Assembly: GCF_030160295.1 (NCBI RefSeq)
Contig: NZ_BSOB01000001.1
Span: forward strand, 34,270-98,269
DNA: 64,000 bases
Reading direction: 5' to 3'
Origin: Dyella acidisoli
GTDB taxonomy: Bacteria > Pseudomonadota > Gammaproteobacteria > Xanthomonadales > Rhodanobacteraceae
Below are positions 9,216 to 18,297 of the stretch, in pieces (positions within the stretch are counted from its first letter, which is position 1; every line of letters begins with the position of its first letter). The notes beneath the pieces were generated by a model that was not told where the DNA came from, did not search any database, and was given only the letters and a program-made list of their open reading frames with translations. The translations under genes were made by a program, and so were the position numbers.

Positions 9216-10613
9216 ATGAAGTTCGCCCGATACGTTCTTCTGAATCTGCTTGTGCTGGCACTCGCCGGCGGCGCCGTACTGTGGTTCAAGCGGGAGGCGC
9301 TGCATATCGCCGCTGCCTCGGTCAGCCAGTCGCTGTGTGCGGCGACCTTTGTGTCCCGCATCGATCCCGATCGGGTTTACGCGGAAGAGCAACAGCCGCT
9401 GATGGACAGTATCAGTTGGGCAGTGCGTTACGTCGTGGACCGCCCGCATCGCGAGGTACGCAGCACCGTGATGGGCCTGTTTCATGCCCGTTCGGAGTAC
9501 CGGGATGGCCTGGGCTGCATGCTCGCGTACGGTGATGATCCAGTTCCACAAACAACTACGTTCAACGAGCAGGTGATACCCGATGCCTTCGGCTCCCAGG
9601 TCGTCACGCCAACCGATCCAGCACTGCAAGCGGCGCTCGACCAGGCCTTTGCCGAGCCTGATCCAACGCATCCACGCTTGACCAAGGCCGTCGTGGTGCT
9701 GCACGACGGTCAGTTGATCGCCGAGCGCTACGCTCATGGTTACGGTCCGGAGACGCCGATCTGGGCGCATTCGATCACCAAGTCGGTCACGCAGGCACTG
9801 ATCGGCATCCTTGTGCGCCAGGGACCGTTGCGCCTGAATCAAGCCGCGCCGATCGCCGACTGGGCATCGCCCGTAGATCCGCATCACGCCATCACGATCG
9901 ATCAATTGCTGCGCATGGACAGCGGATTGCCTTTTGATGAAACCAATGGTCCGGTCAGCCCGAGCACCCACATGTGGTTTCGCGAGACCGATACGGCAGT
10001 CTATGCCGCGCGCATGCCGCTTGCTCATGCGCCCGGTAGTGCGTGGGGTTACAGCAATCTCAGTTACGCGCTGCTGTCCAAGCTGGTCGGTGATGCGTCG
10101 GGTGGCACCGCTTCCGGCGCCGAAGCGTTTGTGCGTCGTGAATTATTCGCGCCGCTAGGCATGAATCATTCGGTGATCGAGACAGACGCCAGCGGCACCT
10201 TGCTCGGTTCCGGATTCATGTATGGCTCCGCGCGCGACTTTGCCCGCTTCGGCCAGCTTTATCTGGATGACGGTGTCGTGGCCGGCAGGCGCATTCTTCC
10301 CGAGGGATGGGCAGCCTATGCCCACTCGCAGACGCTCGACACAGGTTACGGCGCCGGCTTCTGGACCAATCTGGTGAACAAGGGCAGCGTGCCGGTGTGG
10401 GATGCGCCGTGGGGTATGCCGCAGTTGCCGAAAGACATGTTCTACGCACGCGGCGCCTTCGGCCAATACATCATCATCGTGCCCTCCGAGCACTTGGTGG
10501 TGGTGCGGATGGGCCTGAGCGTGCAAGGTGGAGGCACCGGCATCGGCAACGCAACGGCTGCAATCATCGCCGCCTTGCATCACACCTCGCCAGCCACGCT
10601 TGCGGTCAGGTGA
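9216..10613 (+). CDS. Beta-lactamase-family serine hydrolase (class C / NylB-like)
   Basis: 465 residues. An N-terminal hydrophobic helix (about 7-23) anchors or exports the protein. The penicillin-binding fold is marked by SxxK at 186-189 (SITK) and YSN at 279-281. The third motif appears as RGAFGQY in the C-terminal part, and the protein ends with a typical PSEHLVVVRMG strand. Relatives include 6-aminohexanoate-dimer hydrolases and esterases, so a periplasmic amidase/esterase is more likely than antibiotic resistance. The substrate is unknown. It converges on the AraC-type gene, with an 8-bp overlap of the ends. Confidence 0.85.
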   Translation: MKFARYVLLNLLVLALAGGAVLWFKREALHIAAASVSQSLCAATFVSRIDPDRVYAEEQQPLMDSISWAVRYVVDRPHREVRSTVMGLFHARSEYRDGLGCMLAYGDDPVPQTTTFNEQVIPDAFGSQVVTPTDPALQAALDQAFAEPDPTHPRLTKAVVVLHDGQLIAERYAHGYGPETPIWAHSITKSVTQALIGILVRQGPLRLNQAAPIADWASPVDPHHAITIDQLLRMDSGLPFDETNGPVSPSTHMWFRETDTAVYAARMPLAHAPGSAWGYSNLSYALLSKLVGDASGGTASGAEAFVRRELFAPLGMNHSVIETDASGTLLGSGFMYGSARDFARFGQLYLDDGVVAGRRILPEGWAAYAHSQTLDTGYGAGFWTNLVNKGSVPVWDAPWGMPQLPKDMFYARGAFGQYIIIVPSEHLVVVRMGLSVQGGGTGIGNATAAIIAALHHTSPATLAVR

Positions 10614-11721
10614 CCTCTGCGGCGGCGGTTTGGTGACGACGGTAGTTGCTGGGCGTATCGCCTACCTGACGTTTGAACGCAGCGTTGAATGTGGATTTGG
10701 AGGTAAAGCCGCAGGCGTAGGCGAGGTCGAGGATCGTTCGCAATTCGGCCGGGTCCGCCAGCCGTTCGCGCACCGCCTCCACACGGAGGCGGTTGATGTA
10801 ATCACAGAAGCTGCCGCCCAGGCGCCGGTTTATCACCGCTGAGACAAGATATTCCGGATAGCCGCTGCGCTTGGCCAACTGCCCGATGGTCAGCGCCGGC
10901 TCAAGGTAGAGCGGCGTATCACCGCGCATCAGTTGTGTCAGGCGCCCTTCGACTTCCTCATAGCGTGCCGCGTCTATCGCTGTGGTCGAATCGGGTTCGT
11001 TTTCTGAAGGGGGTGCCAGCGGTTTTGCTGGCACCGGCGGCTGCCTCAGGCTGAACCAGCCCACCATGCACACCCACGCAGCCACCAGGCCGAACAACAA
11101 GCCGTAGTTCAAGATCGGCAGGTACACCACCGCCTGCACGATAGCTACACCCCAGATCGCGACCTGGAAGCCCGCCATGGCATCGATCCAGCGCAAGGAC
11201 AATCGATCAGCATCGGACCGCTGTTCGCGCAACCGCCGGCGGTACCTGCGTACCAGGAACAGCGCGGCAAGAACGTAGGACAAGCTGTAGAGAAACAGCG
11301 GGCCGTCAAACCAGGCGCCGATGGTGCGCTCGCCTGCGATCCAGCGCTCGGATAGCGCTTGTACCTGCGCGTGGGTGCCGACGAAGACATAGCCATTGAG
11401 TACCAGCATGACGCCGAAACCCGCCAGGTGCTTAACATCGCGTAGCCGAAAACCACGCTCCTCAACGAGTGCGCGCACATACAAATAAAACAGGCTGCCA
11501 TAGAGGAACGGAAACAGCGCAACAAAGCGGTATGCGCGGAACCATTCCGGCGACAACAGATGCCAATACAGCGCCTTCACCGCCAGATCCACGCCAGTCA
11601 GCGCCACCCACACCGCCAGCAGGTGGTTGGCGGCGCGGTTTGCGGGTTGCCGCCACAGGGCCAAGGCGAGCAGGGCGGCCTGCACGGCGCCGGCGATGTA
11701 GATAAAGGTCCAGAACGTCAT
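10606..11721 (-). CDS. Membrane-bound AraC-family transcriptional regulator
   Basis: 371 residues. The N-terminal two thirds hold about seven hydrophobic segments; a C-terminal AraC/XylS helix-turn-helix pair (about 265-365) contains LTIGQLAKRSGYPEYLVSAV and the conserved LAYACGFTSKSTFNAAFKR. This architecture is known for membrane-embedded regulators that sense membrane or periplasmic signals. It is divergent from the 5-oxoproline operon with 192 bp between starts, so it could regulate that operon, but no operator was identified. No strong Shine-Dalgarno precedes the start. Confidence 0.85.
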   Translation of the reverse strand: MTFWTFIYIAGAVQAALLALALWRQPANRAANHLLAVWVALTGVDLAVKALYWHLLSPEWFRAYRFVALFPFLYGSLFYLYVRALVEERGFRLRDVKHLAGFGVMLVLNGYVFVGTHAQVQALSERWIAGERTIGAWFDGPLFLYSLSYVLAALFLVRRYRRRLREQRSDADRLSLRWIDAMAGFQVAIWGVAIVQAVVYLPILNYGLLFGLVAAWVCMVGWFSLRQPPVPAKPLAPPSENEPDSTTAIDAARYEEVEGRLTQLMRGDTPLYLEPALTIGQLAKRSGYPEYLVSAVINRRLGGSFCDYINRLRVEAVRERLADPAELRTILDLAYACGFTSKSTFNAAFKRQVGDTPSNYRRHQTAAAEVT

Positions 11722-11913
11722 GGAGAACCGGAGGGCAAGCGCATCACCAATGAGAAGGGCGGCATTTTATGTTAGCCCAGCGGACGCGCTCGCCACGATG
11801 AGCGCTTTTCACTTGACCGTATCCTGATGCTGGATGCCTTGATGTTGGCGATAGCTTGTTAGCCGCGTAGGCTGAGGTGCCGATCCCGGCAACACGCATA
11901 TTCGAAAAGACGC

Positions 11914-12615
11914 ATGACGCAAGCTTGGTCAACCATGCAGCTCGAGCCGCTCGCGGAAGACGCGTGGCTTTTGCGCTTCGGCGACACTATCGACGTCGAA
12001 GTGAACGCTCGTGTGCATGAAGCGGCTGCACGGCTGCAGTCGAGTCTCGCTGGTGTGGAATGCGTGCCCGCCTATGCAAGCCTGCTGTTGCGCTTCAATC
12101 CGATGGACTGGCTGGATGATGAGGGTCGCGTTTCCTTCTTGCGTCTGCGCGATGCCATCAACGCTGCTTTGCAGCAAACAAGTGCGTCGAAAACGGCGTC
12201 ACGTGAATTGATCATTCCTGTTTGCTATGGCGGAGAGGCAGGCGAAGATCTGCACGATGTTGCCGCGCACACGAGGCTATCGCTGGAAGAAGTCATCGCG
12301 CGCCATACACGCCCGACTTATCGCGTTGCCATGCTTGGTTTCGCCCCCGGATTTCCTTACTTGCTTGGCCTCGATCCCGCATTGGCCATGCCGAGGCGGA
12401 GCCATCCGCGTATGAGCGTGCCGTCCGGCAGCGTGGCCATCGGTGGACAGCAGACTGGCATCTATCCGCAGGCATTGCCTGGCGGTTGGCAATTGATCGG
12501 TCGCACGCCGTTGCAGTTGTTTGATCCGACGGCTGATGCGCCGTCCCTTTTGCAGCCGGGTGATCGTGTTCGCTTCCAGGTGATTGATGAGCATGAATAT
12601 CGACGCCTCACCTAG
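11914..12615 (+). CDS. pxpB: 5-oxoprolinase subunit PxpB
   Basis: 233 residues of the KipI/PxpB family. The conserved block MLGFAPGFPYLLGLDP is followed by SVPSGSVAIGGQQTGIYP and the GGWQLIGRTPLQLFDP motif. With PxpA and PxpC it forms the ATP-dependent 5-oxoprolinase that converts pyroglutamate to glutamate. ATG 11914 is used; an in-frame ATG at 11935 is possible. It is the first gene of the pxp operon and is separated from pxpC by 162 bp carrying an inverted repeat. A KipI-like kinase-inhibitor role is unlikely given the complete pxp set. Confidence 0.92.
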   Translation: MTQAWSTMQLEPLAEDAWLLRFGDTIDVEVNARVHEAAARLQSSLAGVECVPAYASLLLRFNPMDWLDDEGRVSFLRLRDAINAALQQTSASKTASRELIIPVCYGGEAGEDLHDVAAHTRLSLEEVIARHTRPTYRVAMLGFAPGFPYLLGLDPALAMPRRSHPRMSVPSGSVAIGGQQTGIYPQALPGGWQLIGRTPLQLFDPTADAPSLLQPGDRVRFQVIDEHEYRRLT

Positions 12616-12777
12616 AACAGCTCCTCCCCCTGCTTGCAGGGGGAGGTTGGAAGGGAGTGAACACTTGCGGGGAAGTTTCATGCAAGTACTCACCCCACCC
12701 CAACCCTCCCCTGCAAGCAGGAGAGGGCGCCACTCCGCGCATCTTGCGTGCCTATGCACGAGGATGGGCTCCGGGAT
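12616..12777. repeat. Inverted-repeat pair inside the pxp operon
   Basis: The left arm at 12623-12650 is a near-perfect hairpin (CCTCCCCCTGC, TT, GCAGGGGGAGG) followed by TTGG. The right arm at 12700-12727 (CCAACCCTCCCCTGC, then GCAGGAGAGGGC) is its imperfect reverse complement. It has the same paired layout as the element at 8974-9109 but different arm sequence. It could lower or modulate downstream transcript levels. Confidence 0.75.
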
Positions 12778-13761
12778 ATGAGCATCGAAGTCATCAAGCC
12801 CGGATTGCTCAGCACCCTGCAAGACGCGGGGCGCCGCGGCTATGCCGCGCTAGGCGTAGGGCGCGCGGGTGCGATGGATGAGTCGTCATGGCGTTTGGCC
12901 AACGCATTGGTGGGCAACCGCAATGGAGAAGCTGCGCTGGAGATCACGCTTGCCGGTCCTACGCTGCGTTTTCGACAGGATGCAGTGATCGCAGTGACAG
13001 GTGGAATCATTGACGCGCGCGCAGACGATCAACAGTTGCTGCCTTGGACGAGCTGTCTTCTACCTGCAGGCACACTGCTTCGTTTCGGCGGCATGCAACA
13101 TGGCTGTCGCAGTTACCTTGCTGTGCGAGGTGGCTTCGACGCCGCACCCGTACTCGGCAGTCGCAGCACCGATCTGCACGCATGCATCGGTCCGATGGAT
13201 GGAAGAAGCATCCAGGCTGGTGATGTCTTGACTGTCGGCGAGCACGCCACCGCGCCGTGGTTTCATTCCCGCAAGCACGTACAAGCGCTGCGCTGGAGTC
13301 TTGATCCGCAGCCATGGCTCGACTATGCGCAGGCACCGCTGGCATTGATGCGCGGGGATCACTACGCAGCACTCGACGACGCGTCGCAACGCGCGCTGTT
13401 TGCGCAGCGCTTCTCTATCAGCAAGGACAGCAATCGTACGGGCAGCCGCATGGATGGCACTCCGCTGCAGCTGCGTGAACCATTGGAGCTGATATCCGAG
13501 GCCACGCTGCCCGGCACACTGCAACTGCCGCCTTCGGGCCAGCCGATCCTGTTGCAGGTCGAGGCGCCGGTTACGGGCGGCTATCCGCGTGTCGGTCAGC
13601 TTGCCGCGGTGGATCTTCCACGTATGGCCCAGCGCCGGCCGGGCGATGCCGTATATTTCCGGGAAACGTCCATGGATGAGGCGTTTCAGCGCCTTCGCGA
13701 ATGCGAGGAATCACTGCGGTGCCTGCTTCAACATATCGAACAACGGCTGGAATCCTCATGA
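12778..13761 (+). CDS. pxpC: 5-oxoprolinase subunit PxpC
   Basis: 327 residues of the KipA/PxpC (biotin-dependent carboxyltransferase-like) family: IEVIKPGLLSTLQDAGRRGY at the N-terminus, GAMDESSWRLANALVGN, and a C-terminal QVEAPVTGGYPRVGQL. ATG 12778 (MSIEVIK) is chosen because the family begins there; the longer frame from 12748 reads through the repeat. It forms the PxpBC part of 5-oxoprolinase. Its last 4 bp overlap pxpA (ATGA), indicating translational coupling. Confidence 0.92.
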   Translation: MSIEVIKPGLLSTLQDAGRRGYAALGVGRAGAMDESSWRLANALVGNRNGEAALEITLAGPTLRFRQDAVIAVTGGIIDARADDQQLLPWTSCLLPAGTLLRFGGMQHGCRSYLAVRGGFDAAPVLGSRSTDLHACIGPMDGRSIQAGDVLTVGEHATAPWFHSRKHVQALRWSLDPQPWLDYAQAPLALMRGDHYAALDDASQRALFAQRFSISKDSNRTGSRMDGTPLQLREPLELISEATLPGTLQLPPSGQPILLQVEAPVTGGYPRVGQLAAVDLPRMAQRRPGDAVYFRETSMDEAFQRLRECEESLRCLLQHIEQRLESS

Positions 13762-14549
13762 AAAACCCCTTCGCCAAGACGATCGACATCAACAGCGACC
13801 TCGGTGAATCCTTCGGCGCGTGGCGCATGGGCAACGATGCCGCGCTGCTTGCCATCGTCAGCTCGGCCAATATCGCCTGCGGCTTTCACGGTGGCGATCC
13901 GGACATCATGCGCGGCACCGTGGCCTTGGCGGTGGAGCATGATGTGGCTATTGGCGCGCACGTGTCGCTGCCCGACTTGCAAGGTTTTGGTCGCCGCGAA
14001 ATGGCGGTGACGCCAAACGAAACCTATGCGCTTACGCTGTATCAGGTCGGCGCGCTGCATGGATTCGCGCAGGCGGCCGGCGCACGGCTGCATCATGTGA
14101 AACCGCACGGTGCGCTGTACAACATGGCAGCACGTGACGCGAAGCTGGCGGCAGCGATTGCGCGTGCCGTGCATGACTTCGATCCTTCGTTGTATCTGTT
14201 TGGCCTTGCCAACTCGGCGCTGATCGACGCGGGAAGGGCAGCAGGCATACCGGTGGTTGCCGAGGCGTTTGCCGATCGCCGCTATCGTTCTGACGGTACG
14301 CTGCAATCGCGCCGTGAACCCGATGCTGTGATTCAGGAAAGCGACGAGGCCATTGCGCAGGCGATGGCCATGGTGCGGGAAGGGCAGGTGCGTGCCGTCG
14401 ACGGCAGCATCGTCGGACTGCAAGCCGATACGTTGTGCGTGCATGGTGACGGCGCGCATGCCGTGGACTTCGCACGCCAACTGCGCGCTGCACTGCAGGC
14501 TGCCGACATCGGTATTGCATCTCCGCATCAAACGGAGAAGCGCACATGA
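13758..14549 (+). CDS. pxpA: 5-oxoprolinase subunit PxpA
   Basis: 263 residues of the LamB/YcsF (PxpA) family: IDINSDLGESFGAW, SSANIACGFHGGDP, the GAHVSLPDLQGFGRR block and VKPHGALYN are all present. The family name LamB/YcsF refers to the Aspergillus lactam-utilization protein, not the maltoporin. It acts with PxpBC to hydrolyse 5-oxoproline with ATP. ATG 13758 gives a 4-bp overlap with pxpC; the longer frame from 13701 would run 61 bp into pxpC. It also overlaps the next gene by 4 bp. Confidence 0.93.
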   Translation: MKNPFAKTIDINSDLGESFGAWRMGNDAALLAIVSSANIACGFHGGDPDIMRGTVALAVEHDVAIGAHVSLPDLQGFGRREMAVTPNETYALTLYQVGALHGFAQAAGARLHHVKPHGALYNMAARDAKLAAAIARAVHDFDPSLYLFGLANSALIDAGRAAGIPVVAEAFADRRYRSDGTLQSRREPDAVIQESDEAIAQAMAMVREGQVRAVDGSIVGLQADTLCVHGDGAHAVDFARQLRAALQAADIGIASPHQTEKRT

Positions 14550-15229
14550 ATTACTGGCCGCTGTTGGGCGTCGCGGTCATCGTCATCGGCTTTGCACTGC
14601 GTTTCAACGCGGTCCCCGTGGTGGTTTGCGCGGCGCTCGTCAGCGGTCTGCTCGCAGGGCTGCATCTGCCTGATCTGCTGGCATTGCTGGGCAGGAGTTT
14701 CGTTTCCTCGCGCATGCTCTTGCTGTTCGTGCTCACCTTGCCAGCCATCGGCCTGCTTGAACATGCTGGATTGCGCGAGCACGCGCAGCAATGGATGGGG
14801 CGATTGCGCGGACTGACGTTCGCGCGCCTGTTGATCGGCTATCTGCTGGTGCGCGAAGGGTTGGCGATGCTGGGTCTCACCGGTATCGCAGGCGCGGCGC
14901 AAACGGTTCGTCCGTTGCTGGCGCCAATGGGCGAGGCGGCCGCGGAGAAACTTCATCCAGGCTTGAGCGACGCCGATCGCGATGAGGTGCGTGCCGTTGC
15001 CGCAGCCACCGACAACATCGGCCGCTTCTTTGGTGAAGACGTGTTCATCGCCCTGGGCGCCGTGCTGCTTATCCAGAGTTTCTACGCGCAACACGGTATC
15101 GATCTCACGCCGCTATCCATCGCGCTATGGGCTCTTCCTACGGCTATCGTCGCCTTTGTGATCCAGTCGGTGCGTGTCTATTTGTTCCAGCGCCGTCTCG
15201 CACGCCGTGCTCAAGAAGCCGGAGCCTGA
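14546..15229 (+). CDS. DUF969 membrane protein (putative 5-oxoproline transport)
   Basis: 227 residues, almost entirely hydrophobic with five or six predicted TM segments. The middle carries the conserved AATDNIGRFFGEDVFIA stretch typical of DUF969. It begins inside the pxpA stop (ATGA) and is followed after 2 nt by a DUF979 gene. The pair recurs next to pxp and pcp genes in other bacteria, so a two-component transporter or permease for pyroglutamate or related peptides is the favoured idea; this is an inference from context. Confidence 0.8.
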   Translation: MNYWPLLGVAVIVIGFALRFNAVPVVVCAALVSGLLAGLHLPDLLALLGRSFVSSRMLLLFVLTLPAIGLLEHAGLREHAQQWMGRLRGLTFARLLIGYLLVREGLAMLGLTGIAGAAQTVRPLLAPMGEAAAEKLHPGLSDADRDEVRAVAAATDNIGRFFGEDVFIALGAVLLIQSFYAQHGIDLTPLSIALWALPTAIVAFVIQSVRVYLFQRRLARRAQEAGA

Positions 15230-15231
15230 GC

Positions 15232-16200
15232 ATGCTGCGCATCGAATATGTGTATTGGCTGATCGCGGCCTTCCTGCTGTTTACCGCGTGGCGCAATCTG
15301 CGTGAGCGGCAGCTCGCGCGTGCTGCCTTCTGGTTGCTGCTGGGCGCGCTGTTTGCTGGCGGCGATGTCGTTCTGGCGCAACAGAAAGCCGGCCATGCAT
15401 GGCCCGCACAGCTTGCCGGATGCATGGTTATTGCACTTGCACTGCTGGCGCCCTTGCTGCGTCGCCGATCGCATCCGGAAACCGCGAGTGCTTCTGCACG
15501 CCTCGCATCGGCCTTGCGTCTTGGCCATAAATTATTTGTGCCGGCATTGCTGATTCCATCAGTAACGCTGCTGGTGGCGTTATTTGGAGACCATCTCTCC
15601 GTCGGCGGGACAGCGTTGTTTGCGAAATCGCAGATGACGCTCACCGGACTTGCATTGGCCTGCGTGGTGGCTTTGTTCGCAGCCGCCCGCGTGGCGCATG
15701 TGCCTATGCATCAGGGTTTGGGGGAAGGCCGGCGGCTGCTCGACGCCATCGGATGGGCCGCGCTGCTGCCGTTATTGTTGGCAGCCCTTGGCCAGGTATT
15801 CACGCAAAGCGGGGTGGGTACTGCCATTGCCTCGCTGGCAGGCATGATGCTTCCCGAAGGCAATGCCTTCATGTGCCTGCTGGTGTTTGCACTCGGCATG
15901 GTGCTGTTCACTGTCATCATGGGCAATGCGTTTGCTGCGTTCCCGGTCATGATGGCCGGCATTGGGCTGCCGCTGCTGGTGCATCGTTACGGCGCCAGCC
16001 CGGCCATCCTTGGCTCCATGGGAATGTTGTGCGGTTACTGCGGCACGCTGCTGACGCCCATGGCTGCCGACTACAACCTGGTGCCCGCTGCACTGCTGGA
16101 GCTGCGCAATCCCTATGGCGTGATCCGCGCGCAGGCGTGGAGCGCCGCAGGTATTTTCATTGCCACGTTCGTCATCATGTGGCTGTTGGTCTTCCGCTGA
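15232..16200 (+). CDS. DUF979 membrane protein (putative 5-oxoproline transport)
   Basis: 322 residues, about eight to ten hydrophobic segments. Conserved-looking stretches include MGNAFAAFPVMMAGIGLP and GYCGTLLTPMAADYNLVPAALLEL, resembling the membrane re-entrant motifs of ion-coupled transporters. ATG 15232 (MLRIEYVYW) is chosen, 2 nt after the DUF969 stop; the longer frame from 15127 would overlap that gene by about 100 bp. It probably works as a complex with the DUF969 product, supplying substrate for PxpABC. Confidence 0.8.
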   Translation: MLRIEYVYWLIAAFLLFTAWRNLRERQLARAAFWLLLGALFAGGDVVLAQQKAGHAWPAQLAGCMVIALALLAPLLRRRSHPETASASARLASALRLGHKLFVPALLIPSVTLLVALFGDHLSVGGTALFAKSQMTLTGLALACVVALFAAARVAHVPMHQGLGEGRRLLDAIGWAALLPLLLAALGQVFTQSGVGTAIASLAGMMLPEGNAFMCLLVFALGMVLFTVIMGNAFAAFPVMMAGIGLPLLVHRYGASPAILGSMGMLCGYCGTLLTPMAADYNLVPAALLELRNPYGVIRAQAWSAAGIFIATFVIMWLLVFR

Positions 16201-16224
16201 CAGCATCATCTAGAGACCTTTTCG

Positions 16225-16878
16225 ATGAGCAAGTCCCCGCGCATCCTGCTGACTGGTTTCACGCCTTTCGGTGACGAAGACATCAATCCCTCGTGGGAAG
16301 CCGTGCACGCCCTCGACGGCAAGCACGTCGGCGGCCATCACGTGGTGTCGCGCTTGCTGCCCACGGCGTTTGCCGAATCGCAACGCGAACTGGCGTTGAT
16401 GGTGGACGAGATCGAACCGGCAATCTTGCTCGGCGTGGGGCAGGCAGGTGGGCGTGGCCGCCTTTCTATCGAGCGCGTGGCGATCAACGTGCAGGATGCT
16501 CGCATGGCAGACAACGCCGGTGCGCAGCCCATCGATGAAGCCGTCGTGGCTGATGGCCCCGCCGCCTACTTCAGCACATTACCGATCAAGGCCATGCTCA
16601 AGGCCCTGCTCGCCGAGGGCTTGCCTGCGGAGGTATCCAACACGGCGGGCACCTTCGTCTGCAATCACGTGGCTTATCTGATGTTGTATCTCGCCGCAAA
16701 GCATCGCGACCTTCGCGCAGGCTTCATCCACATTCCATATCTTCCTTCGCAGGCGGCTCACGTTCCGAATGCGCCGAGCATGAGCAAGGACGATGTGGTG
16801 CGTGGCCTGTCTATCGCGCTGGAAGTTGCGGCAACGCGGCGCGACGATGAGCGTTTTGGCGCGGGTACGCTCGACTAA
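16225..16878 (+). CDS. pcp: Pyrrolidone-carboxylate peptidase (pyroglutamyl peptidase I)
   Basis: 217 residues, the normal family length. The N-terminus is ILLTGFTPFGDEDINPSW; the catalytic triad is visible as Glu83 (in SIERVAIN), Cys146 (in GTFVCNHVAY) and His169 (in FIHIPY). It removes N-terminal pyroglutamate from peptides in the cytoplasm. It lies 24 nt after the DUF979 gene as the last gene of the operon, so its product 5-oxoproline would feed directly into PxpABC. Confidence 0.95.
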   Translation: MSKSPRILLTGFTPFGDEDINPSWEAVHALDGKHVGGHHVVSRLLPTAFAESQRELALMVDEIEPAILLGVGQAGGRGRLSIERVAINVQDARMADNAGAQPIDEAVVADGPAAYFSTLPIKAMLKALLAEGLPAEVSNTAGTFVCNHVAYLMLYLAAKHRDLRAGFIHIPYLPSQAAHVPNAPSMSKDDVVRGLSIALEVAATRRDDERFGAGTLD

Positions 16879-16920
16879 TATCCTGCCGTCCAAAAAAAGC
16901 GTGTAGGTTGGGGTGGATGG

Positions 16921-18297
16921 TTAGTAATAAAGTGAGAGCGAACTCATCCAGGTTAACGCCGCCGGCCGCTTCGGCGTCGCAATCGGGTTGATCGTATAGC
17001 TGAGCTGGTTCGTTACATAGATGCCGCGTGACCAGCGATAAACATAAGAAACCGCATACGTGGAACTGTAATCCACGGCCGATATCCCGCTTGCCTGCTG
17101 CATGCGTTCAAAGGACTTGCTTAGCCGATTGAACGTATAGCTCAATGCCACCACATCGTAAGGCCGTCTAAACGGGCCCAATATGTAAGGCGTAATGCCG
17201 ATATCGCTGCTGTAAACGTTGCGGTCCGGTGGTGCGTAATCGACTTTGGCGTTGACGTATAGACCGCGAAAGGACTGCGCTGCATCGGTCTGAATCAGTT
17301 GGTAGTCGCCGACCAGATAGTAGGCGTAGTTGCTGCCTGCATAGCCTCCGTTGCGAAAGTCGGGATATCGGCTTTCGTTATAAATGAAACCTTGCCGCAG
17401 CCATGCCATCCTCCGTCCCGGCGCGGAATCGACCTGGTAACCCAGTTCGTTGATATACAGAGCCTTCGCGCCGGGGATATGCCATTTCAGTCCCCAGAAG
17501 TTATTGCTGTCCCAATCCGCTTGCACCCCTTGGGGATTGATGCTGCGAGTAACGCCGAAGCGCTCGTAAAAGCGCTTGTTGGGTGAAGCCAGGCGCAGAT
17601 TGACCTCTGGCGCGCTCTTGTTATTGATCAGGCCGACCTCGAAGGGGATGGAGCTTGAAATGCCTGCTGTCGATGCGGTTGCACTGGTGCCCAACGAAAA
17701 ACCATAGAACTGAGTCGACAGTTCGTCATAACCGTATTCCAGCTGTATCCGCCCATCATTGAAAAGCTGGTTGACATAGATGCTGTTTATGGAGAGACCC
17801 GTGGGATTTTCTCCCTTATAAGAGAACGCCTGAAAGTCCGCGTTGAACACCAATTGGGACGTGCCAGAAAAGCCGATCCGGCTTAAGTCGTAGGTGACGG
17901 TAATATACGGATTGGTCCTGAAGCTTGGGTTTTGACCGATATACAGCTGAGGATGTTCGTCATGGTGGAGCAGGTCGTAGGAGAATCCCACCGAACCACC
18001 GCCTTCGATCATCCAACCGTGGTCGGCCAGCTTGTCGCGCAATCCACCCAAATGAGGCCACACCGTTTCGCAGGTGCCGATCGGTGAACTGTTTGTGCCT
18101 CGCTGCAGCAAATCGTCGTAACGATGGCAGCGCGCGACATCGACATCGCGGCTGGTCATTTCGGAATTGGCGTTGGAATCTGTGGAATCCGTTATGAGTT
18201 CGTAGTCAGCGCGTGCATCACTGCAAATCGCCAACAAAATTGCCAACAAACTGCCGCTTAACGCGGGCGCTGCATAGCGGAAAGCATGTGGATACAT
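16921..18297 (-). CDS. OprB-like carbohydrate-selective porin
   Basis: 458 residues. A signal peptide (ending near DARA) is followed by a segment LRDKLADHGWMIEGGGSVGFSYDLLHH and a long beta-strand-rich body with GYDELSTQFYGFSLGTSATA; it closes with WMSSLSLYY, a terminal aromatic. This matches OprB-family outer-membrane porins. Two cysteines lie near the mature N-terminus. No clear Shine-Dalgarno was seen. It is probably monocistronic, pointing toward the pcp gene. Substrate specificity is unknown. Confidence 0.75.
   Translation of the reverse strand: MYPHAFRYAAPALSGSLLAILLAICSDARADYELITDSTDSNANSEMTSRDVDVARCHRYDDLLQRGTNSSPIGTCETVWPHLGGLRDKLADHGWMIEGGGSVGFSYDLLHHDEHPQLYIGQNPSFRTNPYITVTYDLSRIGFSGTSQLVFNADFQAFSYKGENPTGLSINSIYVNQLFNDGRIQLEYGYDELSTQFYGFSLGTSATASTAGISSSIPFEVGLINNKSAPEVNLRLASPNKRFYERFGVTRSINPQGVQADWDSNNFWGLKWHIPGAKALYINELGYQVDSAPGRRMAWLRQGFIYNESRYPDFRNGGYAGSNYAYYLVGDYQLIQTDAAQSFRGLYVNAKVDYAPPDRNVYSSDIGITPYILGPFRRPYDVVALSYTFNRLSKSFERMQQASGISAVDYSSTYAVSYVYRWSRGIYVTNQLSYTINPIATPKRPAALTWMSSLSLYY

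Noticed and set aside
8755..9361. Two long minus-strand frames over 8.8-9.4 kb
   Set aside because: They run antisense through the GGDEF end, the repeat pair and the serine hydrolase start; frames are produced by the repeat's composition.
9216..10613. Beta-lactamase resistance gene
   Set aside because: Has SxxK and YSN motifs but the membrane anchor, length and C-terminal motif resemble NylB-like hydrolases; no ampR-type regulator nearby.
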